Origin: an uncultured Marinilabiliaceae bacterium
GTDB lineage: Bacteria; Bacteroidota; Bacteroidia; Bacteroidales; Marinilabiliaceae
DNA length: 51,356 nucleotides
Direction: 5' to 3'
Assembly (NCBI GenBank): GCA_937920475.1
Contig: CALEUX010000079.1
Location: 1-51,356 of the forward strand
The position numbers and the translations under genes are program-made. Below, in pieces: positions 34,023 through 42,799 of the stretch. Position 1 is the first letter of the stretch. Each line of letters opens with the position of its first letter. The notes under the pieces are model-generated. The model did no database searches. It was not told the DNA's origin and worked only from the letters and a program-made list of their open reading frames with translations.

Positions 34023-35414
34023 ATGAAGCAGTTTTTACGCCATCTTTTTACCATATCAACCGCACTCTTATTAATATCACAAACGGCTAACGCCTCTTCA
34101 CGCCCAAATTGGGTAAAGCAACGGCCATCGCAACCCGATTTTTACCTGGGCATTGGCATGGCATTTAAAACTGCCGGCGATCGCGATATGAAATATGCCC
34201 AGGATGCCCGAAGCAAAGCGCTTCGCGAAATGAGCTCCGAGATTAAGGTTACCATTGCAGCCAATTCGTTATTGCATCAGTTCGAGAACAACCTGTCGTT
34301 TCGCGAGCAGTTCGAATCGAAAATATATACATCGGTAGCGCAAACCCTTGAAGGTTACGAAGTAATAACCTGGGAAAACAAAAAAGAGTATTGGGTAATG
34401 ATGCGGCTGAATAAGGACAAATACGAAATGCGCCGCCGCCAAAAACTCGACCAGGCTAAAATGCTGGCTTCCTCATATTTTCAAAGTGCCCGCCAAGCTG
34501 CCGATCGTGGTGAAGTGGCACAGGCCATCTCCAATTATTTCAAGGCTGTTACAGCACTGCAGTACCATATAGGCGAAGACCTAACCCACCGCACAGTTAA
34601 CGGGACTGTTAATTATGGCGTAGATATAATCAATGATTTGAGGACACTCTACCGTCAGGTTGTTTTTCGCCCCGAAAAAACATCTTATCTCCTCGAATTT
34701 TCACGTCAATTACAAGAGCCCTTATCACTTAAGGTTTTTTTAAATAGAAATGGCGATGAGATTCCCGTTCAGGGATTGCCTGTAGCATTTACTTTCTCGC
34801 GGGGTGATGGCGTGCTGATGCCTCAACCCGCCACTGATTATAACGGTAATGTGCAATGTGCCATCAGCCGGCTTATCTCCAAACGTAAGTTGCAGGAAGT
34901 TACAGCCAGTCTCGACCTCTCATCCATTCTCAAACTCGAAAACCTCGACAGTCCGCTGCTTCCCTATTTCTTCCCGGGCGAGGACCTGCCAAGTACCCGC
35001 TTTACCATTGAACTTCAAAAAGCCAAGGCTTTTATTGAATTAGATGAAGTGGTTTTTGGCCAGTCGGATAAAAGCATTCCTTTCGGAAATATGATTAGAG
35101 CCGATTTAAATGAGAATTTCTTTGCCTTTACCACCCATCGTGAAGATGCCGATTATATTGTGCGTCTTTCTTTGCGTTTTCGAAAAGGAGATGAAAGACA
35201 AGGTACCGGCTATTCAGTTTTCCTGGTTTACTCTGATTTGCACTTATCTGTAATATCTACACAAAAGAATGCAGAAATTTTTTCCGATGGATTTTTGGAA
35301 GTGCGAGGAATGCGACCCGGCAGCTATGACCATGCCTTAAAAGAAGCCCGCGAAAGGGTTTTGGCTAAATTCCGCAATGAAATACTTCCAAAACTGGAAG
35401 AGGTGGACATGTAA
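34023..35414 (+). CDS. Exported LPP20-domain protein with long C-terminal part
   Basis: The ATG at 34023 gives a clear signal peptide (KQFLRHLFTISTALLLISQT, cleavage after ANA); an upstream TTG would place it internally. Residues about 27-140 are an LPP20-like domain (PNWVKQRPSQPDFYLGIGMA, ARSKALREMSSEIKVTI). The remaining 320 residues include a helical segment (AISNYFKAVTALQYHIGEDL) and beta-rich domains, one Ig-like (VQGLPVAFTFSRGDGVLMPQ). The role is unknown; LPP20 proteins are outer-membrane-linked in other species, though there is no lipobox here. It follows recX by 60 bases on the same strand. Confidence 0.8.
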   Translation: MKQFLRHLFTISTALLLISQTANASSRPNWVKQRPSQPDFYLGIGMAFKTAGDRDMKYAQDARSKALREMSSEIKVTIAANSLLHQFENNLSFREQFESKIYTSVAQTLEGYEVITWENKKEYWVMMRLNKDKYEMRRRQKLDQAKMLASSYFQSARQAADRGEVAQAISNYFKAVTALQYHIGEDLTHRTVNGTVNYGVDIINDLRTLYRQVVFRPEKTSYLLEFSRQLQEPLSLKVFLNRNGDEIPVQGLPVAFTFSRGDGVLMPQPATDYNGNVQCAISRLISKRKLQEVTASLDLSSILKLENLDSPLLPYFFPGEDLPSTRFTIELQKAKAFIELDEVVFGQSDKSIPFGNMIRADLNENFFAFTTHREDADYIVRLSLRFRKGDERQGTGYSVFLVYSDLHLSVISTQKNAEIFSDGFLEVRGMRPGSYDHALKEARERVLAKFRNEILPKLEEVDM

Positions 35415-35440
35415 ACAACTGCTTATATAGAAATTATGAT

Positions 35441-35490
35441 GCGTAGATAAAAGACAGATAGAGAAGATTTATTAGACTTTAAGGATGCAT
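35441..35490. repeat. Interspersed intergenic repeat, fragment E
   Basis: A partial copy with GATAAAAGACAGATAGAGAAG and TTAGACTTTAAGG shares words with copies A-C. The rest of the 460-base gap (35415-35874) holds a hairpin around ACGAAACCGGGATTTCGT, an AT-rich stretch and a short reading frame described separately. Confidence 0.35.
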
Positions 35491-35679
35491 TAGCATCCCC
35501 CGCCCGAAGTTTCTTTACGCGCACGAAACCGGGATTTCGTAAACTCAAAATGCGGCAGAGCTGAGCGGTAATTCGTGCCGTTAATAACACGATTTTTGCA
35601 TTCAATTAATATCACTTCATAAATATTTCATTATTTCTTGTGCAAATTCTTATCTTATGTTACCTAAAAAGCTTTCAAC

Positions 35680-35778
35680 ATGGGCGTTATGGACTATTTG
35701 CCTAAAGAACCAAAGAAATATCATCCACAATTAACTAACAAAACTGAGTTTAAATTGTTAAATTTGAAGGAGATATAA
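35680..35778 (+). pseudogene. Possible remnant of a small gene (32 codons)
   Basis: An ATG-started frame of 32 codons encodes MGVMDYLPKEPKKYHPQL and 14 more residues, a peptide with protein-like composition. Just after it, in another frame, GGAGATATAATAATG (a good ribosome binding site and start) opens only six codons. Together these look like pieces of a decayed gene next to the toxin-antitoxin pair. I cannot name the parent. Confidence 0.25.
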
Positions 35779-35874
35779 TAATGTTGTGTGGCATAGTATG
35801 AGTCCCTGAAGCATTGAAACTTAAGCCAATTATTTGATGCAGTTTTTGTATCTTGCAGAATAAATTAATTTGCT

Positions 35875-36087
35875 ATGAGAACAAATGAAATAATTCGAGA
35901 AATCAAAAGATTGCCAATTTCAAAAAGGATATATGTGGTTGAAAAAGCAATTCAATCAATCAGGACTCAAGAGGATAAATATGTTATGAAGAAAGCTGCC
36001 GACTTATTGTACACTGATTACAATACAGATAGCGAATTGACAGCATTTACCAATCTTGACTTTGTGGATTTTTATGAAACAAAATGA
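35875..36087 (+). CDS. Putative antitoxin of the PemK-type module
   Basis: The 70-residue product is mainly helical and charged, with EIIREIKRLPISKRIYVVEK at the start and an acidic C-terminus (DSELTAFTNLDFVDFYETK). It lacks a recognisable AbrB/MazE fold. Assignment as antitoxin rests on context: it is immediately upstream of, and overlaps by 14 bases, a PemK/MazF toxin gene. Small helical proteins of this kind precede MazF-like toxins in other Bacteroidota. The acidic tail probably binds the toxin (inference). No good promoter was found. Confidence 0.7.
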   Translation: MRTNEIIREIKRLPISKRIYVVEKAIQSIRTQEDKYVMKKAADLLYTDYNTDSELTAFTNLDFVDFYETK

Positions 36088-36421
36088 AGTTTGGTTAATA
36101 AACCTTGAGCCGACAATTGGGGCAGAAATAAAAAAAACTCGACCTGCAATAATTGTAAACGACAATTCTTTAGGGAAATTGCCCTTAAAGATAATTGTTC
36201 CGGTTACTGATTGGAAAGACCGGTATGAGGTAGCACCTTGGATGATTAAAATTGAGCCAAATATTCGAAACGGTCTAACAAAGGAATCTTCAGCAGACTG
36301 TTTTCAAGTCCGGTCTGTATCACAAGATCGGTTTGTAAAACGAATTGGAGAAGTATCTGACTCAATTATGGAGGAAATACGAATTGGATTGTCTAAAGTA
36401 CTATCCATTGATACAGAATAA
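36074..36421 (+). CDS. PemK/MazF-family endoribonuclease toxin
   Basis: The start at 36074 gives MKQNEVWLINLEPTIGAEI, the usual MazF N-terminus (a second in-frame ATG lies 18 bases upstream). The 115-residue protein continues KKTRPAIIVNDNSLG, IIVPVTDW and SADCFQVRSVSQDRFVKRIG, which are the PemK/MazF hallmarks including the arginine of the TRPAIIV motif and the conserved serine/threonine of the loop. It should cleave single-stranded mRNA at short motifs when freed from its antitoxin. The overlap with the upstream gene favours translational coupling. Confidence 0.9.
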   Translation: MKQNEVWLINLEPTIGAEIKKTRPAIIVNDNSLGKLPLKIIVPVTDWKDRYEVAPWMIKIEPNIRNGLTKESSADCFQVRSVSQDRFVKRIGEVSDSIMEEIRIGLSKVLSIDTE

Positions 36422-36503
36422 TCTACGCCTACTCGGCCAATGCTTTCAATTACGTCGAATCTTAACCGAGTTTGCAACAGCTATTGTCAACCTACAACAA
36501 GAA

Positions 36504-37403
36504 TCAAACAACGAACTTTTTCGGTTGCTCATTATTATCAGAATGGACTTTCAAAATAGCTCCCGGGTTAACGGTAAAAGCAACACCAGGAAGTGCAGTT
36601 ATGGCCGAAGCCGCATAGAAAAGAATACTTAATGCCACCGCGTAAGTCTGGTTTATCCCCAAGTATTGCGCCCCAAACAAAAATGTAATCTCCCGTGCCC
36701 CTATTCCGCCAAGAGTAATAGGGATGGAGCCCATAATGGCCGATAGAAAAAAAAGAAAAAGATAGCTTTCATAAACCCCATTAAAACTTACGCCCAACGA
36801 CAACAGAATCATTACTGCAGCCAGCAGTTGTAAAAACTGAACCACAAAAGCCCACATGGTAGTTTTAAAAAAAGCCGGAGTTAACGATTTGTTGAAAAAG
36901 TAAAGAAATAAATAAAACCCGGCTGCCACAAATGGGATAGCCGGCAATGCCCATTTTTTATAGGGAAAACTATAATCAATAAATGGTAGCAGGAACAGTA
37001 GAAACATTAATATTACCGACAGTCCGCTTAGCCGGTCGGATAAAATGGCACCAATGTTCTTTCGTATTGGCGATTTGAGGTATTTGCCCAGTAAATAAAC
37101 TTTAAATCCATCGCCGCCAACGCCGCCCGGTAAAAATAAGTTATAGAAAAGCCCAAGCCAATATAGTTTTATGTTCTCACGCCAACCAATGTTTAACGGA
37201 ACATACTTGAAAAAGCACCCAAGCCTGAATGCGGCAGCAAACTGCGAAAGCGTGTAAAAAACCAGCGCTGCCAACAGTAAAAGCGGACTGGCAGATACAA
37301 TGGCCTCTCTGATTAATAGAAAATCAATGCCGGTAACCACATAGTAAATGGCAGCCCCGCTTAAAACTATCTTCAGACTCGTTTTAATGATTTTGTTGCG
37401 CAC
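36504..37403 (-). CDS. YbhN/UPF0104-family lysylphosphatidylglycerol flippase-like protein
   Basis: The 299-residue membrane protein has about eight hydrophobic helices and the conserved block NLFLPGGVGGDGFKVYLL with RNIGAILSDRLSGL, plus SIPITLGGIGAREITFLFG. This is the flippase-like membrane domain without the catalytic lysyl transferase domain. Members move lipids or hopanoid/glycolipid precursors across the inner membrane; the cargo here is unknown. It is convergent with the toxin gene. A candidate -7 element lies 21 bases upstream. Confidence 0.88.
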   Translation of the reverse strand: MRNKIIKTSLKIVLSGAAIYYVVTGIDFLLIREAIVSASPLLLLAALVFYTLSQFAAAFRLGCFFKYVPLNIGWRENIKLYWLGLFYNLFLPGGVGGDGFKVYLLGKYLKSPIRKNIGAILSDRLSGLSVILMFLLFLLPFIDYSFPYKKWALPAIPFVAAGFYLFLYFFNKSLTPAFFKTTMWAFVVQFLQLLAAVMILLSLGVSFNGVYESYLFLFFLSAIMGSIPITLGGIGAREITFLFGAQYLGINQTYAVALSILFYAASAITALPGVAFTVNPGAILKVHSDNNEQPKKFVV

Positions 37404-37423
37404 AGTGAAATTAAATTTGAGGC

Positions 37424-37431
37424 CAAAAATA
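37424..37431 (-). promoter_or_regulatory. Candidate -7 element TATTTTTG
   Basis: On the minus strand this is TATTTTTG, a full match to TAnnTTTG, with a predicted leader of about 14 bases to the start at 37403. No -33 TTG is found. Confidence 0.4.
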
Positions 37432-37589
37432 GGAGATTCTTTTTAAAAACCGTAATAAAAAAGTTCTCCAAACACTTTGTGTTACCCTGTAGTATAATGC
37501 CGATGATTTGCATCAATAGCCATAGTGGCTCTTACTTGGCAGCACGAAGCACTTGGAGAATCTATTTTAAAGTTAAGACTATTTTTTAT

Positions 37590-38897
37590 TTAATCCAAGA
37601 GCATTTCGGCTAATTCCGGCTCAAAAAAGAACTCTTTTTTGCCAAAAGCTGGCTGTAAATCGTCCATCCATTGAGCATCTGCACTGTACCTGGCAAAGAA
37701 AGGACGAGCCACCCAGTCGGGATTACGCCCTTGAATAAACTCCAGTACAAATACTTTCTCTCCCATCACCTCAGTTACACCACAAATCCTGACTTTTCCG
37801 GGTGTGCACGACATACTTGGCCCCCTTACTGTACGGGCAATGCCACTCACTTTATTATAAGCCCTCCTGTAAATATCCCAGGCTTTCAATAAAGAAACAC
37901 CGAAATATTCCTGTGCACCTGTATCGCGTGCTACAAACATATAGTAAGGAATCAACCCAAGTTTCACCTGCCGGGTCCACATGTCTGACCAGGTTTTGGC
38001 GATTGCATTGATGTGATTCAACAATGGCGATTGGGTTCGTATTTGTGCGCCAGTACTGCGTATCCGGCTTATGGCCTGTTCAACAGCGGGCGTGCTAAGT
38101 TCGCGGGGGTGATTAAAATGCGCCATAAAGGCAAGATTTTTTCCGGCCTTTGATACTTTCTCAAAAGTACGGATAATGTCATCGGCATCGACATCAGTTG
38201 TGTAACGATATGGCCAGAATGACAATGATTTGGAACCTATACGGATGGATTGCAGATGCGGGATATTGGCATCCAGAACCCGGGTTATATACGCGTCGAG
38301 TATGGAGGCTTTCATCACCATTGGGTCGCCTCCGGTTATTAATAAATCAGTAATTTCAGGATGCTCTTTTATATAGGCTATAACAGAATCAACCTGATTC
38401 ATGGCAAACCTTATATCGTCCATGCCAATAAACTGGGGCCATCTGAAACAAAAAGTGCAGTAGGCATGACAGGTTTGTCCCTGTGTTGGAAAAAAAAGCA
38501 TGGTTTCGGGATACTTATGCTGTGCTCCCATTAATTTCTCCCCGTTTAATATAGGTACATTATGCGATTGACCTGCAGGATGGGGATTTAGTTGGTGCCG
38601 AATTTTATTTGCGGCATCTTTTAGCTCTGTTTTGTCGGCTTGTCGGTTAAAAAGCTGTTTAATGGTTTCAAAGTCTTCCGGTTTCAGCATTCCCTTTTGG
38701 GGAAAGTTTAATATAAACATGGGATCATCGCGATAATTATCCCAGTTAATCAGTTCGTTTATCACATAATTATTGGTTTTAAAGGGTAATACAGTTCCTA
38801 CAACATCAATGCTTTGCAAATCCTCTTTCGAAAGTTTTTCTATTTGCGGAATTTGCCTGTAATTGTGAGATGAATAAATTTGATACTTCATAGGCAT
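37590..38897 (-). CDS. KamA-family radical SAM enzyme (lysine 2,3-aminomutase-like)
   Basis: The 435-residue protein has the radical SAM cluster motif CHAYCTFC (C143, C147, C150), the S-adenosylmethionine contact GGDP near 189, and a C-terminal lysine (K368, in SCTPGKVRI) in the place of the PLP-binding lysine of lysine 2,3-aminomutases. The region around it differs from the GGGGK of KamA proper, so the substrate may not be lysine. No lysine fermentation genes are near. The gene stands alone; its promoter is about 160 bases upstream. Confidence 0.82.
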   Translation of the reverse strand: MPMKYQIYSSHNYRQIPQIEKLSKEDLQSIDVVGTVLPFKTNNYVINELINWDNYRDDPMFILNFPQKGMLKPEDFETIKQLFNRQADKTELKDAANKIRHQLNPHPAGQSHNVPILNGEKLMGAQHKYPETMLFFPTQGQTCHAYCTFCFRWPQFIGMDDIRFAMNQVDSVIAYIKEHPEITDLLITGGDPMVMKASILDAYITRVLDANIPHLQSIRIGSKSLSFWPYRYTTDVDADDIIRTFEKVSKAGKNLAFMAHFNHPRELSTPAVEQAISRIRSTGAQIRTQSPLLNHINAIAKTWSDMWTRQVKLGLIPYYMFVARDTGAQEYFGVSLLKAWDIYRRAYNKVSGIARTVRGPSMSCTPGKVRICGVTEVMGEKVFVLEFIQGRNPDWVARPFFARYSADAQWMDDLQPAFGKKEFFFEPELAEMLLD

Positions 38898-38911
38898 TTA
38901 AGATATTATTT

Positions 38912-39031
38912 ATGTTGTTAATTAAAGATGGCGTATCCAAACCCTTTACCAGATTGGGTTATAATAAAGTGGCCGATAAATTGTGTTATGCTTTAAAAAG
39001 CCGTAAAAAAAGAAGGTGGCCTGACAAATAA
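38912..39031 (+). CDS. Doubtful 39-codon reading frame
   Basis: An ATG-started frame encodes MLLIKDGVSKPFTRLGYN and a basic tail rich in lysine and arginine (KSRKKRRWPDK). It starts 14 bases from the divergent KamA gene and runs across the KamA leader. There is no clear ribosome binding site. The 38898-39534 gap otherwise holds the KamA promoter, a small palindrome and a repeat block. Confidence 0.2.
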   Translation: MLLIKDGVSKPFTRLGYNKVADKLCYALKSRKKRRWPDK

Positions 39032-39055
39032 TTCTGGGATTTTCCCATGTATAAT

Positions 39056-39086
39056 CAAATATAACTAAAAATACCCCGAAGGGCAA
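39056..39086 (-). promoter_or_regulatory. Promoter of the KamA-family gene
   Basis: On the minus strand TTG (39086-39084) is followed after 20 bases by TATATTTG (39063-39056), a full consensus match. The leader would be about 150 bases, long for this window. Confidence 0.6.
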
Positions 39087-39278
39087 ATTTTTTACTACTC
39101 ATCTGATAGATTATGAATTTATTATGTAATCATAAATCATCCAAAAGCACTTAAAACCAGGGCAAAAAGGCAGAGTGTTAAATATTTGTTAATTTTTGTA
39201 AATAAAAAGAGGCTTGTTAAAGCAATAGATCGTTAGATTTTAAGATTTTTACATGTAAGATTAAAACAATAGTCTGAT

Positions 39279-39297
39279 ATTGTGCTACTTGCACAAT
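39279..39297. other. Short perfect palindrome ATTGTGC-N5-GCACAAT
   Basis: A 7-bp inverted repeat with a 5-base spacer lies in a 637-base gene-free gap. It is not followed by a T run, so it is not a terminator. It could be a regulator binding site or mere chance. Confidence 0.25.
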
Positions 39298-39430
39298 TTA
39301 TGAGCAAGCCGCTATTCGCCTGAAATTCTGATACATAAAAAAGATTGTTGAACTGTTAATAAAAGGAATCACTATTAACGAGAGCGGCAAAAGGGAATGA
39401 ATATGTTTAAACGTATTTTATCTCAGATGT

Positions 39431-39492
39431 ACGCGGATTCTTTCTGAACAGTCTGCGGCTTCTGCGTGATACTCTGGGAAATCTGCGAGAAA
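39431..39492. repeat. TCTGCG-rich repeat block
   Basis: Four near-copies of TCTGCG or TCTGGG occur about 9-14 bases apart, with ACGCGGATTC at the left. It has the look of the scattered CTGCG/GCGGA intergenic repeats of Bacteroidota. It lies about 40 bases beyond the rodA stop. Confidence 0.45.
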
Positions 39493-39534
39493 CAGAAAAT
39501 TAATATAATCCACCACACATTTGAAACAATTCTT

Positions 39535-40956
39535 TTACCTTATCAATTCGTTGCGGTTGGTATCCAGTTTAAGAAAGATAAAAAGAAGTATTGAGAAACC
39601 CCATAACGAGGAACCGCCGTAGCTAAAGAAAGGCAAAGGAATTCCAATTACAGGGGCAAGGCCAATGGTCATACCTATATTAATGGCAAAATGGAAAAAG
39701 AAAATGCCAATAACCCCATAGCCATAAATGCGGCTAAAGTCGGAGTGCTGTCGCTCAGCCAGTTTAATTAGCCGGATAAGCAGAAAAACAAAAAGTGTAA
39801 TTACTGAAGTAGTCCCCAAAAAGCCCCATTCTTCGCCAACAGTGCAAAAAATAAAGTCGGTACTCTGCTCAGGTACAAAATTAAACTTAGTTTGGGTTCC
39901 CTGTAAAAAACCTTTACCAGAAAAGCCGCCAGAACCAATGGCTATTTTCGATTGATTCACATTGTACCCTGCGCCCAATGGGTCATCTTTTAAACCCAAA
40001 AGCACCATAATGCGCGATCGCTGGTAATCGTTTAAAACCTTTTCGTAAAAATAGTCGGTGGAGTAAGCAAAAACCACAGAGCCCCAAAACATCATTAAAA
40101 AAATCCAAACAATTGACAACCGCTTTATTAAGGCTCTAAAAATTAAATACATTGAAGCACCTGCCATTCCGAAGGATAAAGCAAGGTCGTAATTAATATC
40201 AGCACCCCGGCTTTTAAAGACCAGAGCAGAAATACCAAAAATGCTTAAGGCTACTACGGCCGAAATTAACGATTCTCTGCGTAAACCTTTCAAAAACAGA
40301 AACACAAAGAAGCTTGCAGCCAGTACCATATGAATGGTATAGTTTGGAATTATTAATGTTAATATGAAAACGATGATGGCGATAAAACCAAATAATATGA
40401 CAAAAGGCGACATGCCTTCGCGGAAAAACAAAATAAAGAAAGCCACAAAAACCAACGCAGAGCCTGTGTCGTTCTGAAGAATGATGATGGCAACCGGAAT
40501 AAACCAGATTAAACCCAGTTTGGCAATATCAGACAAGTTGTAAATAGAAAACTCGAACCGGCTCATAACCCGGGCAATGGCCAATGTTGATGCCACTTTA
40601 GCTATTTCCACCGGCTGAAACCGGGTAGTTCCAATCTGAAACCAGGCTTTGGCCCCATTAATTGGTACTCCAAATATTAGTACTGCAAGGAGAAGCAAAA
40701 TGCTGATGCCATAAAATATATAGGCAAACTCCACAAAAAATTTACTGTCGGTTAATAGAATAACACCTACCGATAAAAGCGCCACAATAATCCATATTAG
40801 CTGCTTAAAATATTCTTTGCCGGTATCAAAAAAGTCGGTGGCGTCAGGACTGGTATTGGCGGCATAAAGGTTAAGCCATCCAAATACAATCATTATCAGG
40901 TACAGCGTAACTGTTACCCAATCGAGGCTGCTTGATATGGGTTTATTTGTTCTCAT
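39535..40956 (-). CDS. rodA: RodA peptidoglycan polymerase
   Basis: The 473-residue protein is a SEDS-family glycosyltransferase with about ten helices. Markers are GAKAWFQIGTTRFQPVEIAK, LQNDTGSALVFVAFFI with the catalytic aspartate, GGFSGKGFLQGTQTKFNFVP, TDFIFCTVGEEWGFLG and PLPFFSYGGSS. It polymerises lipid II into glycan strands in the elongation complex, with the PBP2 encoded just upstream. Its start overlaps the mrdA end by 14 bases, indicating translational coupling. It is longer than E. coli RodA (370), partly because of an extra segment near residues 215-300. Confidence 0.95.
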   Translation of the reverse strand: MRTNKPISSSLDWVTVTLYLIMIVFGWLNLYAANTSPDATDFFDTGKEYFKQLIWIIVALLSVGVILLTDSKFFVEFAYIFYGISILLLLAVLIFGVPINGAKAWFQIGTTRFQPVEIAKVASTLAIARVMSRFEFSIYNLSDIAKLGLIWFIPVAIIILQNDTGSALVFVAFFILFFREGMSPFVILFGFIAIIVFILTLIIPNYTIHMVLAASFFVFLFLKGLRRESLISAVVALSIFGISALVFKSRGADINYDLALSFGMAGASMYLIFRALIKRLSIVWIFLMMFWGSVVFAYSTDYFYEKVLNDYQRSRIMVLLGLKDDPLGAGYNVNQSKIAIGSGGFSGKGFLQGTQTKFNFVPEQSTDFIFCTVGEEWGFLGTTSVITLFVFLLIRLIKLAERQHSDFSRIYGYGVIGIFFFHFAINIGMTIGLAPVIGIPLPFFSYGGSSLWGFSILLFIFLKLDTNRNELIR

Positions 40957-42787
40957 TTATCAGATTTGCTTCAACCATTCGGGTTTCTAACCACTTGCGT
41001 GAAGTATGAATTTCCTGCTTCAGATATTTCTCCACCATTAAACTGGCAATGGGGGCTGCATAGGTTGCCCCAAATCCACCATTTTCAACATACACAGCAA
41101 TGGCAATTTTAGGATTATCTTTTGGTGCAAAAGCAACAAAAATACTGTGGTCCTTCCCATGTGGATTTTGTGCTGTTCCTGTTTTCCCACAAATACGCAC
41201 ATCAGGGATGCGTGCTATACGTGCAGTAGAGCCATAATCGCCCCAAACAGCTTGTTCCATACCATCAATAACCGGGACGAAATGAACCGAATCAATGCCG
41301 GTTTGATGAATTGTTCTAAAACGCATGGGAATGGTATCATTCTTAACCGATTTTAAAACATGAGGGGTATAAAAACGACCTTTATTGGCAATAGCGGCAG
41401 TCATATTGGCCATTTGAATAGGGGTTGTAAGCAGCTCCCCTTGTCCTATAGAAAGCGAAATAACAGTTAAAGACCCCCATCGGCGGCCTCCGTAAATACG
41501 ATCGTAATAGCTGCTGCCAGGTATAAACCCACGGCTTTCGTTAAAAAAGTCGGAACCCAGACGGCTGCCAAATCCAAAATTTAAAAGGTACTCCTTCCAT
41601 TTATCTAATCCCTTTTGAGGGGTACCCACGGCCGGATTGTCCAATACAGTACGAAAAACATTACAGTAATAAGCATTGCACGAATTGGATATGGAAGGCA
41701 CCAAATCGAGTGGCGACGAATGGGCATGGCATCCAACCGATAAACCGCGGGCGTGATAACCCATTTGACAGCCATAGCGTGTGGACTCTTTCAGAACACC
41801 CTCCTGCATCCCAATAAGTGCCATAACTGTTTTAAAGGTGGAGCCGGGAGGATAACCCGACATAATGGCCCGATTAAGCAAAGGGAAAAGGGGATCGTTG
41901 GATAAAACAGGGAAGTTTTTAGAGCGCTCCCTTCCAACCAGAAGAGCAGGGTCGTATCCCGGGCTGGAAATCATGGCAAGAATTTCACCTGTGGCGGGCT
42001 CAATAGCAACAATACTGCCAATTTTATTTTGCATCAGAAATTCGCCGTAAGCCTGAAGGTCAATATCCAAGGTAAGCGTTAAATCTTTGCCCGAAATGGC
42101 AGATGTATCTATTCGTCCACCACGCAGGAGTCCCTTTTCACGTCCATGAACATCTACCAAAACATATCTGGCACCTTTTGCCCCACGCAAATAGTTTTCG
42201 TAAGTGTTTTCAATGCCACTTATACCCGTATAATCGCCAAGAGCATAATAGGAATCGCGTTGTAACATGGCATCGTTAACCTCGCCAACATAACCTAACA
42301 CATGCGCTGCGTGGTGAAACTCGTACTTGCGCAGTGTACGACGCTGCACATGAAAACCACTGAATTTATATAGTTTTTCCTGGAAAATACCATATTGCTC
42401 GGCCGATAACTGTTTAAAAAATACGCTTGGTTTAAAAGTGGATGCTTTTCGGTTACGTATATTTTGACGTAATTCCTGAAAAAGCCCATCCAACTCGGTT
42501 CGTGTAATGTTAAGCGCATTACAAAAATCGAGTGTATCAAACGCCTTAACTTCGCGGGGAATAATCATAACATCGTAAACAGCCTGATTGGAAACCAACA
42601 ATTTTCCGTTTCGGTCGAAAATCAACCCTCGCGAAGGGAATTCGGTAATTTTGCGGTGGGTGTTACTGTCGGCCAAATATTTATAAGTAGGGTCAATCAC
42701 CTGAAGTACAAACAGGCGTATAACAAATATGAGGCCTATCAGACCAAAAAAAATGGATATAAGTATGGCGCGGTTGCTTTTTCCCAC
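40943..42787 (-). CDS. mrdA: Penicillin-binding protein 2
   Basis: The 614-residue protein has an N-terminal membrane anchor (about 7-30), a dimerisation domain (SRGLIFDRNGKLLVSN) and a transpeptidase domain. The transpeptidase motifs are S316-T-F-K319, SCN near 369 and KTGT near 535. It crosslinks peptidoglycan in the elongasome with RodA. It lies 12 bases downstream of mreD and overlaps rodA, all in the same operon. Confidence 0.95.
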   Translation of the reverse strand: MGKSNRAILISIFFGLIGLIFVIRLFVLQVIDPTYKYLADSNTHRKITEFPSRGLIFDRNGKLLVSNQAVYDVMIIPREVKAFDTLDFCNALNITRTELDGLFQELRQNIRNRKASTFKPSVFFKQLSAEQYGIFQEKLYKFSGFHVQRRTLRKYEFHHAAHVLGYVGEVNDAMLQRDSYYALGDYTGISGIENTYENYLRGAKGARYVLVDVHGREKGLLRGGRIDTSAISGKDLTLTLDIDLQAYGEFLMQNKIGSIVAIEPATGEILAMISSPGYDPALLVGRERSKNFPVLSNDPLFPLLNRAIMSGYPPGSTFKTVMALIGMQEGVLKESTRYGCQMGYHARGLSVGCHAHSSPLDLVPSISNSCNAYYCNVFRTVLDNPAVGTPQKGLDKWKEYLLNFGFGSRLGSDFFNESRGFIPGSSYYDRIYGGRRWGSLTVISLSIGQGELLTTPIQMANMTAAIANKGRFYTPHVLKSVKNDTIPMRFRTIHQTGIDSVHFVPVIDGMEQAVWGDYGSTARIARIPDVRICGKTGTAQNPHGKDHSIFVAFAPKDNPKIAIAVYVENGGFGATYAAPIASLMVEKYLKQEIHTSRKWLETRMVEANLINENK

Positions 42788-42799
42788 AGTATCAAAAAT

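Noticed and set aside
35865-35872. TTAATTTG as a promoter for the antitoxin gene
   Set aside because: It ends two bases before the ATG, so transcription would start inside the gene.
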